Positions 17,424-26,168 are shown, counted from the first letter of the stretch. The stretch is 64,000 bases of DNA from Shimia isoporae (GCF_004346865.1 NZ_SMGR01000001.1:496001-560000); one strand, 5' to 3'. The notes: generated from the sequence alone by a model not told the origin. Numbers and translations: made by a program.

Positions 17424-18071
17424 ATGAAATCGGTGTTGCGAGTATGTGCCGTGGTTGCGGCAGTGGTGTCCTTGACTGCGTGTACGGTACGCAATCCGGT
17501 CAAGGAAAATTCTCCCGATGCCGAAGTTGTCGCGGCGCAGTATGTCCATGACGGCCCGCCGCGCCTGACGCTCTTTACGATGCGGTCCAACCGTACCGGA
17601 CAGGGCGCGCATACATCGCTATTGATCAATGCATCCGAGCGGGTGGCATTTGATCCGGCAGGCTCGTTCCGCAAAGAAGGCGCAATCGTCGCCAAGAACG
17701 ACGTGGTTTATGGCATGACGCCATGGATGGTCGATCAATACACCCGCTTCCACGCTCGAGAGACTTATCACGTCGTGGTCCAATCTATCGACGTAAGCCC
17801 GCAGGTCGCTGAGATGGCATTGCGCAAGGCAAAAACTCTAGGTCCCGTACTGGAAGCGCAATGTGCACAGACAACGTCGCAGGTGTTGCGTTCATTGCCT
17901 GGATTTGAAGATGCGCCGTCGACGTTTTTCCCGACGCGCCTGGAAGAGTACTTCGCGGCCAAAGGCGCAACCTATGACCGGTTGTTTGAATATGACGATG
18001 ACGACAAGTCAAAAGTCCTTGCGGCCTTCACCCCGGAATACGAAGCGGAACCAGTCGATCCTTCGAACTGA
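17424..18071 (+). CDS. Putative lipoprotein with a possible permuted papain-like fold
   Basis: The 215-residue protein starts with a lipoprotein signal peptide ending in LTAC (Cys near residue 19) and should be membrane-anchored in the periplasm. The body has GAHTSLLIN, then AFDPAGSF, and later EAQCAQTTSQVLRSL. A His motif followed by a Cys at the start of a helix is the order seen in circularly permuted NlpC/P60 (YiiX-like) peptidases and amidases. That assignment is inference from motif order only. The ATG at 17424 follows AGGA. The gene trails the COX IV gene by 17 bases and may be co-transcribed with it. Confidence 0.65.
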   Translation: MKSVLRVCAVVAAVVSLTACTVRNPVKENSPDAEVVAAQYVHDGPPRLTLFTMRSNRTGQGAHTSLLINASERVAFDPAGSFRKEGAIVAKNDVVYGMTPWMVDQYTRFHARETYHVVVQSIDVSPQVAEMALRKAKTLGPVLEAQCAQTTSQVLRSLPGFEDAPSTFFPTRLEEYFAAKGATYDRLFEYDDDDKSKVLAAFTPEYEAEPVDPSN

Positions 18072-18086
18072 TCCGGCAGCGATGGC

Positions 18087-18413
18087 TCAGCCAAGAAAGT
18101 AGAGCCCGAGAAACAAGGTGCCTGCGCCCGCAAAGATGGCGGCGAGCACGTTTTTTGTGGCATACCCCACCGCGAACGTGACTAAGGCAGCGATCATGCG
18201 CGCCGGGTCGGGCTGGCCGTTTGTGGCCGCAGGCCACAAAACCAGTGGCGCCACCAACCCCGGCAGAACGGCCACAGCCGTGTAACGGAGGTGACGCAGT
18301 ACCCAGGGTGGTAAAGGTCGGTCGCCGACAAGCCCGAGAAACAGGAAGCGCAGTCCGAAGCTGCCGATACCCATTGCAAAGATGATGATCCAAAGGTCGG
18401 ACTTGTCGATCAT
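18087..18413 (-). CDS. azlD: AzlD family branched-chain amino acid transport subunit
   Basis: A 108-residue protein with about four membrane helices, matching the small AzlD partner of AzlC. Together they form an inner-membrane exporter of branched-chain or related amino acids. The ATG overlaps the azlC stop by four bases (ATGA), so the two are translationally coupled. The substrate is not evident from sequence. Confidence 0.88.
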   Translation of the reverse strand: MIDKSDLWIIIFAMGIGSFGLRFLFLGLVGDRPLPPWVLRHLRYTAVAVLPGLVAPLVLWPAATNGQPDPARMIAALVTFAVGYATKNVLAAIFAGAGTLFLGLYFLG

Positions 18414-19135
18414 GCCGTGTCCTTCCTGTCAGAATTGCGGTCCAGCCAGAGTTCAACTTGTGCGCCCGTGACCATGCCTGCGACGCCCGCGACCATCAGT
18501 CCGAGGTTCCACGGCAAGAAGGCAAACCCTATTGCGCAAGCCACTGAAACAAAGGCAGCCGCGACGTGGGCTCCTGTGCGCAGCATGGGGCCGATCATCG
18601 CGAGAAACGTAATCGGCACAGCAAAGTCGAGCGCGAAGGACGGGGGAATAGACTGCCCGACCATAGCGCCGACAAGCGTCCAGAAGTACCAGTTGGGAAG
18701 GACCGGTGTGATCACCCCAAAGAAATATGATGCCTTTTGGGCAAGGGTCATCTCCGGGTTTTTCTCAAATTCTAGGGTGCTGAGCGCATAGCTTTGGTCC
18801 ACCAGCGTGTAGGCGGCGAAGGCCCTACGCCAGAACGGCAGTGCTCCGAGGTGAGGCGTGAGGGACGCGGAATACATCGCCATGCGCAGGTTGACCGCCA
18901 GTGCGGAGGCAATCACCACAATTGTGGGCGCATTGTCATTCATCAGTTGGAGCGCAGTGAACTGTGCTGCACCCGCGATGACGACAGCGGAAAACGTCAG
19001 GGTTTCAAAAACGGTCAAACCGGCCTCCGTCGCAACCACCCCGAAAAGCAATGCGAACGGGGCAATGACGAGAATAAACGGCAAGCCGTCGCGCATACCG
19101 CGCATGTAGCTGGTGCGGTCGTAGTAGGAAGTCAT
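18410..19135 (-). CDS. azlC: AzlC family amino acid permease
   Basis: The 241-residue membrane protein has the AzlC hallmarks: RDGLPFILVIAPFALLFGVVATEAGL at the N-terminus, then a GAAQFTALQLMNDNAPTIVVI segment and a C-terminal pair of helices. AzlCD exports branched-chain amino acids or their analogues in Bacillus. It is the upstream gene of the azlCD pair and is divergent from fdhD across a 140-base region that contains a small ATGAAT/ATTCAT dyad around 19203-19218. Confidence 0.9.
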   Translation of the reverse strand: MTSYYDRTSYMRGMRDGLPFILVIAPFALLFGVVATEAGLTVFETLTFSAVVIAGAAQFTALQLMNDNAPTIVVIASALAVNLRMAMYSASLTPHLGALPFWRRAFAAYTLVDQSYALSTLEFEKNPEMTLAQKASYFFGVITPVLPNWYFWTLVGAMVGQSIPPSFALDFAVPITFLAMIGPMLRTGAHVAAAFVSVACAIGFAFLPWNLGLMVAGVAGMVTGAQVELWLDRNSDRKDTA

Positions 19136-19276
19136 GTGACCTTGAAATCGGCTAAATGTGTAAAGACCGCCAAGGCGTAACGCGGTAAATGGTGGGATGC
19201 AATGAATGTTGATTCATCTGTGGTCACTTTGCGTAATCCGCATTAGGTTTTCCCCGACGGCCAGGAGGCTTTTGCT

Positions 19277-20161
19277 TTGAACAACGAAGACTTTTTGCGG
19301 GACTACCTGATTGCTCCAAATCCCGTGGACGATCGGCTGACGAGGGCAGTGACCGGGCTCGATCAGGAAGGCAACGAGACCACAATTTCGGTTGTGGAAG
19401 AACGTCCTTTGACGATCTACCTCAACAGCCGCGAGATTGTCACAGCGATGACCATTGGGGACTATCCAGAGTATCTGGCGCTTGGTTTTTTGCTCAACCA
19501 GGGCATGCTTTTGCCAGAAGACGAAGTGATAGGCGTCCAGTTTGACGAAGAGCTTGAGGTCGTGGTTGTTCGTACGGCCGTCGAGACAAATCACGAAGAA
19601 AAACTTGCCAAAAAAACGCGTACCAGCGGTTGTGCAGTGGGCACGGTTTTTGGTGACATGATGGAGGGACTTGAGGGCGTTGCGTTGCCGGACATGCAGG
19701 TGAGAACCTCAGACCTTTATTCACTCGCACACAAGATCAATCGCACCCCGTCGCTCTATCTTGAGGCGGGTGCCATTCACGGCACGGTGCTGTGTCAGGG
19801 CGCGCGCCCGTTGGTCTATATGGAAGACGTGGGCCGTCACAACGCGGTCGATAAGATCGCGGGCTGGATGTTTCAGGAAAGTGCCACCGCGGGCGACAAG
19901 GTGCTTTACACCACAGGCCGTTTGACCAGTGAGATGGTGATCAAGACGGCAATGATGGGCATTCCGGTGCTGGCGTCGCGGTCCGGTTTCACCGCATGGG
20001 GTGTGGAGATTGCCCGACAAGTTGGTCTGACGCTGATTGGCCGCATGCGGGGACAGCGGTTTGTCTGCTTGAGCGGCGAGGGGCGATTGCTGCGCGATGC
20101 GGATCCGAAGAGCGTTGTAGAGGAAGACAAGAAACACCGGCGCAAAGGGGCGGGAGCATGA
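19277..20161 (+). CDS. fdhD: FdhD sulfurtransferase for formate dehydrogenase (CxxG variant)
   Basis: FdhD transfers sulfur from IscS to the Mo-bisMGD cofactor before it enters formate dehydrogenase. The 294-residue product shows EDVGRHNAVDKIAGW and TTGRLTSEMVIKTAMMGIPV, both family signatures. The active-site loop reads TSGCAVG: C119 is present, but the second cysteine of the CxxC motif known in E. coli is Gly122. The start is TTG at 19277 with AGGAGG eight bases upstream. It heads the operon fdhD-mobA-mobB-moeA with ATGA overlaps. No formate dehydrogenase structural gene is in the window. Confidence 0.93.
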   Translation: MNNEDFLRDYLIAPNPVDDRLTRAVTGLDQEGNETTISVVEERPLTIYLNSREIVTAMTIGDYPEYLALGFLLNQGMLLPEDEVIGVQFDEELEVVVVRTAVETNHEEKLAKKTRTSGCAVGTVFGDMMEGLEGVALPDMQVRTSDLYSLAHKINRTPSLYLEAGAIHGTVLCQGARPLVYMEDVGRHNAVDKIAGWMFQESATAGDKVLYTTGRLTSEMVIKTAMMGIPVLASRSGFTAWGVEIARQVGLTLIGRMRGQRFVCLSGEGRLLRDADPKSVVEEDKKHRRKGAGA

Positions 20162-20802
20162 AACAACCTCTCGGCGTGATCCTTGCGGGCGGGAAGGCCA
20201 CACGTATGGGCGGGGGCGACAAGGGGCGACTGATGCTTGGGGATCGCTCCATTCTTTCGCACGTCATCGACCGGCTGGAGCCGCAAGTGGCTTCTGTTGC
20301 GCTCAATGCCAACGGCGACGCGGCGCGGTTTGGCGATCTGGGTCTGCCGGTGATCGCGGATGATGTGGACGGATTTGCCGGACCCTTGGCCGGTGTGCTG
20401 GCGGGGTTGGACTGGGCCGCGGAGCAGGGCGCTGAAAGCATTGTCACTGCGGCTGCGGACACACCTTTTTTTCCATGCGATCTGGTGCCTCGCTTGTTGT
20501 TGGCGACGGACGGGATGGACAACCGGTTGGCGCTGGCGGCGACACCGCGCGGTGAAGGCGAAACGACAAAATCCATGTCGCGCTCGGGGCTGATCCGGCA
20601 TCCGACTTTTGGCATCTGGCCTGTGGCATTGCGCCACGATTTGCGGGCCGCCCTTGACGATGGCTTGCGCAAAGTGGTGCTGTGGACCGACCCGCACGGC
20701 GGGCGTCTGGCGGAGTTCCCCACCGATGGTGGTGATCCGTTTTTCAACGTGAATACGGCCGAGGACCTTGCAGAGGCGCGGCGCATGGTGGGGGCAGAAT
20801 GA
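20158..20802 (+). CDS. mobA: Molybdenum cofactor guanylyltransferase
   Basis: MobA attaches GMP to Mo-molybdopterin to form the MGD cofactor. The N-terminus carries ILAGGKATRMGGGDKG, the nucleotide-binding signature of the family, and the middle has ADTPFFP. The product is 214 residues. The ATG overlaps the fdhD stop by four bases, with a GGGGCGGGAG ribosome-binding site. The longer open frame from 19996 lies inside fdhD and is rejected. It acts just before FdhD sulfuration in cofactor maturation. Confidence 0.94.
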   Translation: MKQPLGVILAGGKATRMGGGDKGRLMLGDRSILSHVIDRLEPQVASVALNANGDAARFGDLGLPVIADDVDGFAGPLAGVLAGLDWAAEQGAESIVTAAADTPFFPCDLVPRLLLATDGMDNRLALAATPRGEGETTKSMSRSGLIRHPTFGIWPVALRHDLRAALDDGLRKVVLWTDPHGGRLAEFPTDGGDPFFNVNTAEDLAEARRMVGAE

Positions 20803-21320
20803 CTCAGCGGATTTATGGCGTCGTTGGTTGGAAGAACGCCGGCAAGACGGGATTGATGGAACGTTTGGTTGCCGAGATCACAGGGCGCGGATATTCCGTC
20901 TCGACGGTCAAACATGCCCATCACACGTTTGACGTGGACCAACCCGGCAAAGACAGCCATCGGCACCGGACGGCTGGTGCGCGAGAAGTCTTGTTGGCTT
21001 CCGGTGCCCGTTGGGCGCTGATGCACGAACTGGCGGAAGAGGCGGAGCCGCCATTAGAATTGCTATTGTCAAAGCTGGCGCCGGTCGATCTGGTCCTTGT
21101 CGAAGGCTATAAGCGGGATGCGCATCCCAAAGTTGAGGCGTTTCGCGCAGAAACCGGCAATCCGCTGATAGCTCCGGAAGACAAAACCATTCGCGCGATA
21201 GCCGCCGACACGGATGTGGTAAGTGACCGTGTGGTGTTTGATCTGAACGACACAGTGGCGATTGCGGATTTTGTACTGACAGAAGTTGGCCTGGTCCCTG
21301 TCCGGGTAGAGGCCAGCTGA
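20799..21320 (+). CDS. mobB: Molybdopterin-guanine dinucleotide biosynthesis protein B
   Basis: MobB is a P-loop GTP-binding protein that assists MobA. The sequence begins IYGVVGWKNAGKTGLMERL (Walker A) and has STVKHAHHTFDVDQPGKDS and LVLVEGYKRDAHPKVE, all characteristic. It is 173 residues long. It overlaps mobA by ATGA and is followed one base later by moeA. Confidence 0.94.
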   Translation: MTQRIYGVVGWKNAGKTGLMERLVAEITGRGYSVSTVKHAHHTFDVDQPGKDSHRHRTAGAREVLLASGARWALMHELAEEAEPPLELLLSKLAPVDLVLVEGYKRDAHPKVEAFRAETGNPLIAPEDKTIRAIAADTDVVSDRVVFDLNDTVAIADFVLTEVGLVPVRVEAS

Positions 21321-21321
21321 A

Positions 21322-22587
21322 ATGGCTGAACCGCTTGCGCCGCCACCATTGAAGGACGACTGCTTCGCGTTGCCGCCGGGCACTCACTGGACGCCGGTCG
21401 CAGAAGCGCACGCGATGTTGCAGGACCGTTTGTCGGTTGTTGTGGGGCAAGAGGTCGTGCCGCTGCATGAGGGCCTCGATCGGGTGTTGGCCAGTGAAGT
21501 GATCGCCAAACGGTCTAATCCGCCGCAGCCCAATTCAGCAGTGGATGGTTATGGATTACGGCATGCCGATACGCGGGATGGTCCACAAACGCTTCCTTTG
21601 GTGGATGGACGGGCCGCGGCGGGAGCGCCCTTTGAAGGCGAGCTGCCGCAAGGGTACGCGGTTCGGGTGTTGACCGGCGCGACAATTCCCGAGGGAGTGG
21701 ATACCGTTATCCTGCAAGAGGACGTAACCACGGATGGTGCGCGGATTGCGTTTCATGGCGGGTTGAAACCTCGCGCCAATGTCAGGCGCGCAGGCGAGGA
21801 CGTTGACGCCGGAGAGGTATTGTTCTCGGCGGGGCGCCGTTTGACGCCGGCAGATCTTGCGCTTGCCGCTGCGACAGGCATCTCCGAGCTGACAGTGCGT
21901 AAGCCATTGCGCGTGGCCGTTTTGTCGACCGGAGACGAGCTTGCCCAATCAGGCGAGCAGGCGCGGGCAGATCAGATCTTTGACGCCAATCGTCCGATGC
22001 TTTTGGCGATGATCAAACGGTTCGGTTTTGAGCCTGTGGATGCTGGCCGCGCGCCAGATGACCGCGACGCGTTGCGGGACATGATGGACAAGGCGGCAAC
22101 CAGCGCTGACCTGATACTTACGTCGGGCGGGGCGTCGGCAGGCGACGAGGATCATCTCTCTGCATTGCTGAATGAAAGTGGTGCCATGACGCTTTGGCGG
22201 CTGGCGATCAAGCCCGGGCGTCCTCTGGCACTTGGCATGTGGAACCAGAAGCCGGTTTTTGGTTTGCCGGGTAATCCAGTTGCGGCGATGGTCTGTGCAT
22301 TGGTATTTGCACGACCCGCAATGGGCGCTTTGTCCGGTGAAGGCTGGCATATGCCGGACCCAATGGTTGTGCCAGCCAGCTTTAGCAAAAACAAAAAACC
22401 GGGACGTCGAGAGTATCTGCGCGCGCGACTGGTGGATGGAAAAGCCGAGGTGTTTCCCTCGGAAGGGTCAGGCCGTATCAGCGGGCTGAGTTGGGCAGAT
22501 GGCTTGGTGGAATTGCCGGATGGTGAACTGACAATCAACCCGGGTACACCGGTGGCCTACTACAGCTATGCGTCTTTTGGACTGTGA
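21322..22587 (+). CDS. moeA: Molybdopterin molybdenumtransferase
   Basis: MoeA inserts molybdate into adenylylated molybdopterin. Characteristic segments are SAVDGYGLR, GAPFEGELPQGYAVRVLTGA, VLSTGDEL, FDANRPML and the GLPGNPVAA loop near the C-terminus. The length of 421 residues is normal. Start ATG at 21322 is one base after the mobB stop, so it is the last gene of the Mo-cofactor operon. Confidence 0.95.
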   Translation: MAEPLAPPPLKDDCFALPPGTHWTPVAEAHAMLQDRLSVVVGQEVVPLHEGLDRVLASEVIAKRSNPPQPNSAVDGYGLRHADTRDGPQTLPLVDGRAAAGAPFEGELPQGYAVRVLTGATIPEGVDTVILQEDVTTDGARIAFHGGLKPRANVRRAGEDVDAGEVLFSAGRRLTPADLALAAATGISELTVRKPLRVAVLSTGDELAQSGEQARADQIFDANRPMLLAMIKRFGFEPVDAGRAPDDRDALRDMMDKAATSADLILTSGGASAGDEDHLSALLNESGAMTLWRLAIKPGRPLALGMWNQKPVFGLPGNPVAAMVCALVFARPAMGALSGEGWHMPDPMVVPASFSKNKKPGRREYLRARLVDGKAEVFPSEGSGRISGLSWADGLVELPDGELTINPGTPVAYYSYASFGL

Positions 22588-22594
22588 TGGGCGA

Positions 22595-22626
22595 CTTGCC
22601 CGGACCGGTGAACCAGTACGGGCAAG
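22595..22626. terminator. Possible shared hairpin after moeA
   Basis: CTTGCCCG (22595-22602) pairs with CGGGCAAG (22619-22626) between moeA and the convergent membrane protein gene. No clear T-run follows on either strand, so terminator function is uncertain. Confidence 0.4.
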
Positions 22627-22629
22627 AAA

Positions 22630-23676
22630 TTAGTCGAAGATTCCGGCAACACGTCCCAAAAGCATAAAGGCCCGCGCGGTTCGCGTATCAGCCAGGCGCG
22701 CGATCTCGGCGTCTGTTGCGGTCTCTTCGAATTCGACAAAGCTGGTGTCAAAGCGTCGCAAGAAATGGTGCGCCGCATCGCGGAAGATCGGATCCTGTTT
22801 CATGCGACCGGCGGCCAAGGCAAGGGAGCTGCGGTCACGCACGCCGCCCAATGCGGCAATGGGTTTGCCCCGTTCGCCCGCAGCGAACTGTCGCCAGATT
22901 TCCGGGCGGGCCAGATCCGGACGCAGGTCGTCCATGTAAATCCCGTCTTGGCTCAGCAAGGTGAGGATGTCCTGGCTGGCCTGAATGAGGTGTGCGGCCT
23001 TGCGGTCCTTGAGAGCTTTGCGCAGTGCCGCAAAACCTTCGGCATCATCCGCGTTTTCTGGAAAATTGAGAGCCGAGATGAAGTCTTCCCTAGACAACGG
23101 TGGTCCCAACACCTCTGCGGGCGTGCCGAGTTCCAGAAGTCCTTGATTTGCACCGTCCTCGGAAGGCGCTTGTTCCGCCGGCTTACGAATGCCGTTCTCG
23201 CGTTCGCGGCTGGTGGAGAATGTCGCCAACGCTGTCTCTGTCTTGCGTGTCGCTGCGGCGATTTCATCGAGTTTGCGCGCGACCGAAGGCTCTGCGCCCA
23301 TTTGGGCCTGTGCGCCTTGAGATTGTGACACATAGGTGCGACGCATGCCGTCAATCGCCGCCTGCAGGCGTGCGCTTTCTTCACGAACCACTCGCGCCGA
23401 CCGCGCAGCTGTTGCTGCGACCCAGATCATGGCAACAGGCATAAAAATCGCCAGTAGGGTCATTATGAACCGGAGATTATCAACGTCCCCCAGCGCACCG
23501 GGTTCCAGAACCAGAAAAAAGATGACAGCGGCTGCCAGCCAGACAAAGCTGAGCGCAACCGCGATCACTTCGATACCGGTCACGGTTGGTACGCGCGGTT
23601 TGTCGTAGATGCCCAGCGGAGTCGACTTGCTGTCGCGTTCTTCTGTCATTTTCTGCTGACCGTTTGACTGGCTCAT
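22630..23676 (-). CDS. Membrane-anchored coiled-coil protein of unknown function
   Basis: The 348-residue protein has a short polar N-terminus (about 35 residues), two hydrophobic helices (VIAVALSFVWLAAAVIFFLVL and LRFIMTLLAIFMPVAMIWVAA), then a heptad-like helical region rich in Ala, Arg and Glu up to about residue 165. A soluble C-terminal domain follows. I do not recognise a named family. It overlaps the greA stop by ATGA, so it is co-transcribed and probably coupled to greA. An inner-membrane scaffold role is only a guess. Confidence 0.75.
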   Translation of the reverse strand: MSQSNGQQKMTEERDSKSTPLGIYDKPRVPTVTGIEVIAVALSFVWLAAAVIFFLVLEPGALGDVDNLRFIMTLLAIFMPVAMIWVAATAARSARVVREESARLQAAIDGMRRTYVSQSQGAQAQMGAEPSVARKLDEIAAATRKTETALATFSTSRERENGIRKPAEQAPSEDGANQGLLELGTPAEVLGPPLSREDFISALNFPENADDAEGFAALRKALKDRKAAHLIQASQDILTLLSQDGIYMDDLRPDLARPEIWRQFAAGERGKPIAALGGVRDRSSLALAAGRMKQDPIFRDAAHHFLRRFDTSFVEFEETATDAEIARLADTRTARAFMLLGRVAGIFD

Positions 23677-24143
23677 TTGTAGTCGATGGCGAGCACTTCG
23701 TAACTTTTCTCGCCCCCGGGGGTGCGCACTTCAACACTGTCGCCTTCCTCCTTGCCGATCAGGGAACGGGCGAGAGGGGACTTGATGTTCAAGAGGCCTT
23801 TTTCGACGTTGGCCTCGTGCTCGCCAACGATCTGCCAAGTCTTTTCCTCATCCGTATCCTCATCCACGAGGGTCACCGTCGCACCGAACTTGATGGAACC
23901 GGACAGCGACGTGGGATCAATGACCTCCGCGAGGCCTATCACGCCTTCGAGTTCCTTTATGCGGCCTTCGATGAAACCCTGCTTTTCACGCGCTGAGTGA
24001 TATTCGGCGTTTTCCTTTAGGTCGCCAAGTTCACGTGCGGAGGCGATCGCCTCGATGATCGCCGGACGTTCTTCGGATTTGAGCTGCTTCAATTCTGCTT
24101 CGAGCGCCGTATAGCCAGCGCGGGTCATTGGTAGTTTGTCCAT
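23673..24143 (-). CDS. greA: Transcription elongation factor GreA
   Basis: GreA stimulates cleavage of the nascent RNA in backtracked RNA polymerase. The 156 residues show the N-terminal coiled coil (YTALEAELKQLKSEERPAI ... ARELGDLKENAEYHSAREKQGFIEGRI), whose tip holds the acidic pair for metal recruitment, and the C-terminal domain with GEHEANVEKGLLNIKSPLARSLIGKEEGDSV. I start at the ATG ending at 24143, the normal N-terminus; the 51 upstream codons are not GreA-like. It is divergent from the ETF-QO gene. Confidence 0.96.
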   Translation of the reverse strand: MDKLPMTRAGYTALEAELKQLKSEERPAIIEAIASARELGDLKENAEYHSAREKQGFIEGRIKELEGVIGLAEVIDPTSLSGSIKFGATVTLVDEDTDEEKTWQIVGEHEANVEKGLLNIKSPLARSLIGKEEGDSVEVRTPGGEKSYEVLAIDYK

Positions 24144-24288
24144 GAGGCAGTCCCGTCGGTTGTTTTTGGCCTCTGCAATACTGACGCAAAGGCTGGTCAT
24201 TTGTAAAACACGTGGCGCAACTTGCCCCGAGCACCCGTAGAAATGCAAGAGCGGAGCGCTTTGCAAGCATAAATATGCTGTGCCGCAG

Positions 24289-24306
24289 CGAAACATGTCG
24301 TTTTCG
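24289..24306. promoter_or_regulatory. Candidate operator upstream of ETF-QO
   Basis: CGAAACATGTCGTTTTCG is an imperfect dyad with CGAAA/TTTCG arms. It is followed by two partial copies (CGAAATGTCGTT from 24309 and CGAAACGTC from 24335) and overlaps the 12-base palindrome TTTCGGCCGAAA (24302-24313). The arms resemble GAAAC...GTTTC sites of TetR-type fatty acid regulators such as PsrA, which is inference. Confidence 0.4.
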
Positions 24307-24401
24307 GCCGAAATGTCGTTGGGTTCTGATTGACCGAAACGTCAAACTCGCGCTAGCAGATGCGAAAGAAAATTACGCCAGCGATCCGGGAAGGGAAGCC
24401 A

Positions 24402-26057
24402 ATGTCGGAAATCGAACGCGAAGCCATGGAATATGACGTTGTTATCGTCGGTGCGGGGCCGGCGGGCCTGTCTGCTGCGATCCGTCTGAAACAGTTGGAT
24501 GCGGACCTCAATGTTGTGGTTCTGGAAAAAGGCTCTGAGGTGGGTGCGCATATCCTATCCGGTGCTGTATTGGACCCCTGTGGCCTGGACGCGTTGATCC
24601 CTGACTGGAAGGAAAAAGGCGCACCGCTGAACACGCCGGTAAACGAAGACAATTTCTATATGCTGGGGGAAGCGGGCGAAATCCGAATTCCGAATTTCCC
24701 GATGCCACCGCTGATGAACAACCACGGCAACTACATCGTGTCGATGGGCAATGTGTGTCGCTGGATGGCAGAACAGGCTGAAGAACTGGGGGTCGAAATC
24801 TTCCCGGGCATGGCGTGTTCCGAGCTGGTCTATGGCGATAACGGCGAAGTCAAAGGCGTTGTTGCCGGTGTCTTCGGTCTGGAAGAGGACGGCTCTTACG
24901 GTCCCAACACCGAACCAGGTATGGAGCTGCATGGTAAATACGTGTTCCTTTCAGAGGGCGTGCGCGGCTCTCTGTCCAAGGAAGTGATTGCCAAATATGA
25001 TCTGCAAGCGGGCAAAGAACCACAGAAGTACGGCGTGGGGATGAAAGAGATCTGGGAGATCGACCCTGCCAAGCACAAAGAAGGTTCTGTCACCCATACA
25101 ATGGGATGGCCGCTGAACTCCAATGCGGGAGGTGGTTCGTTTGTGTATCACCTCGAAAACAACCAAGTGTACGTCGGCTTCGTGGTGCACCTGAACTACA
25201 AGAATCCGCATTTGTTCCCGTACATGGAGTTCCAACGGTTTAAGCATCACCCCATGATTGCCGAACTTCTGGAAGGCGGTAAGCGCGTGGCTTATGGCGC
25301 GCGCGCCATCACCGAGGGTGGATGGCAATCCATGCCGAAGCTTGTTGCTCCCGGCGTAGCGCTTCTTGGGTGTTCCGCAGGCATGGTCAACGTACCGCGC
25401 ATCAAGGGCAACCATAACGCGATGCTTTCCGGTAAGGCCGCTGCCGAAGCCGCGTTCGATGCAATCAAGGCAGAGCGGGCCGGTGACGAGCTTACCGCCT
25501 ATGAAGAAGACGTGCGCGGTGGTGCGATCGGAAAAGATCTCAAGAAAGTGCGTAACGTAAAGCCGATGTGGTCCAAGTGGGGCCTGACAGCGTCGCTGGC
25601 CCTAGGCGGTTTCGACATGTGGTTCCAGACGTTGACCGGTGGCTTCTCGCTGTTTGGCACACTGGGCCACGGCAAGAACGATGCCGAGGCGACCGAGGAA
25701 GCAAGCAAACACAAGCCGATCGACTATCCCAAGCCTGATGGCAAGCTGTCGTTCGACCGCCTGACCAACGTGAGCTTCTCGATGACCAACCACGAGGAGA
25801 GCCAGCCGTGTCACCTGCGTTTGGCGGATCCGGCCAAGCCGATTTCGGTCAACCTGCCGAAATTTGCGGAACCGGCGCAGCGTTATTGTCCGGCTGGCGT
25901 ATATGAGGTCGTGGAAGAAGAAGGCAGCGAACCACGCTTTGTTGTGAACTTCCAGAACTGCGTTCACTGCAAAACCTGTGACATCAAAGACCCGAGCCAG
26001 AATATCACCTGGACCACACCGCAAGGTGGTGACGGGCCGAACTACCCGAACATGTGA
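24402..26057 (+). CDS. Electron transfer flavoprotein-ubiquinone oxidoreductase
   Basis: This inner-membrane-associated FAD and 4Fe-4S protein takes electrons from reduced ETF and passes them to ubiquinone, linking acyl-CoA dehydrogenases to respiration. The 551 residues start with the FAD-binding YDVVIVGAGPAGLSAAIRL. The C-terminus has the ferredoxin-like cluster cysteines in YCPAGVYEV and NCVHCKTCDIKDP. I choose the ATG at 24402 (AAGGGAAG upstream) over one at 24360. It stands alone between greA and a strong terminator. The acyl-CoA dehydrogenase at 13.9 kb is a likely upstream donor through ETF. Confidence 0.95.
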   Translation: MSEIEREAMEYDVVIVGAGPAGLSAAIRLKQLDADLNVVVLEKGSEVGAHILSGAVLDPCGLDALIPDWKEKGAPLNTPVNEDNFYMLGEAGEIRIPNFPMPPLMNNHGNYIVSMGNVCRWMAEQAEELGVEIFPGMACSELVYGDNGEVKGVVAGVFGLEEDGSYGPNTEPGMELHGKYVFLSEGVRGSLSKEVIAKYDLQAGKEPQKYGVGMKEIWEIDPAKHKEGSVTHTMGWPLNSNAGGGSFVYHLENNQVYVGFVVHLNYKNPHLFPYMEFQRFKHHPMIAELLEGGKRVAYGARAITEGGWQSMPKLVAPGVALLGCSAGMVNVPRIKGNHNAMLSGKAAAEAAFDAIKAERAGDELTAYEEDVRGGAIGKDLKKVRNVKPMWSKWGLTASLALGGFDMWFQTLTGGFSLFGTLGHGKNDAEATEEASKHKPIDYPKPDGKLSFDRLTNVSFSMTNHEESQPCHLRLADPAKPISVNLPKFAEPAQRYCPAGVYEVVEEEGSEPRFVVNFQNCVHCKTCDIKDPSQNITWTTPQGGDGPNYPNM

Positions 26058-26088
26058 TCGCAATTCGCAAAGATTTGCCGAAAAACAT

Positions 26089-26110
26089 GGGGCGGCCTGC
26101 GGGCCGCCCC
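26089..26110 (+). terminator. Intrinsic terminator after ETF-QO
   Basis: GGGGCGGCC (26089-26097) and GGCCGCCCC (26102-26110) form a nine-pair stem with a four-base loop, 31 bases after the stop. The T-tail (ATTGCGTGTT) is weak, but the stem is strong. Confidence 0.7.
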
Positions 26111-26168
26111 ATTGCGTGTTAGGCAGGGGCAGATTACCTTTCTGAGGTTATTTGAACAGGAGTTGCCC

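Noticed and set aside
19996..20157. N-terminal extension of mobA
   Set aside because: The 54 extra residues lie in fdhD; the ATG at 20158 gives the standard MobA N-terminus and the operon overlap.
19277..22587. Complete formate dehydrogenase locus
   Set aside because: Only maturation genes (fdhD, mobA, mobB, moeA) are present; no structural subunit was found on either side.
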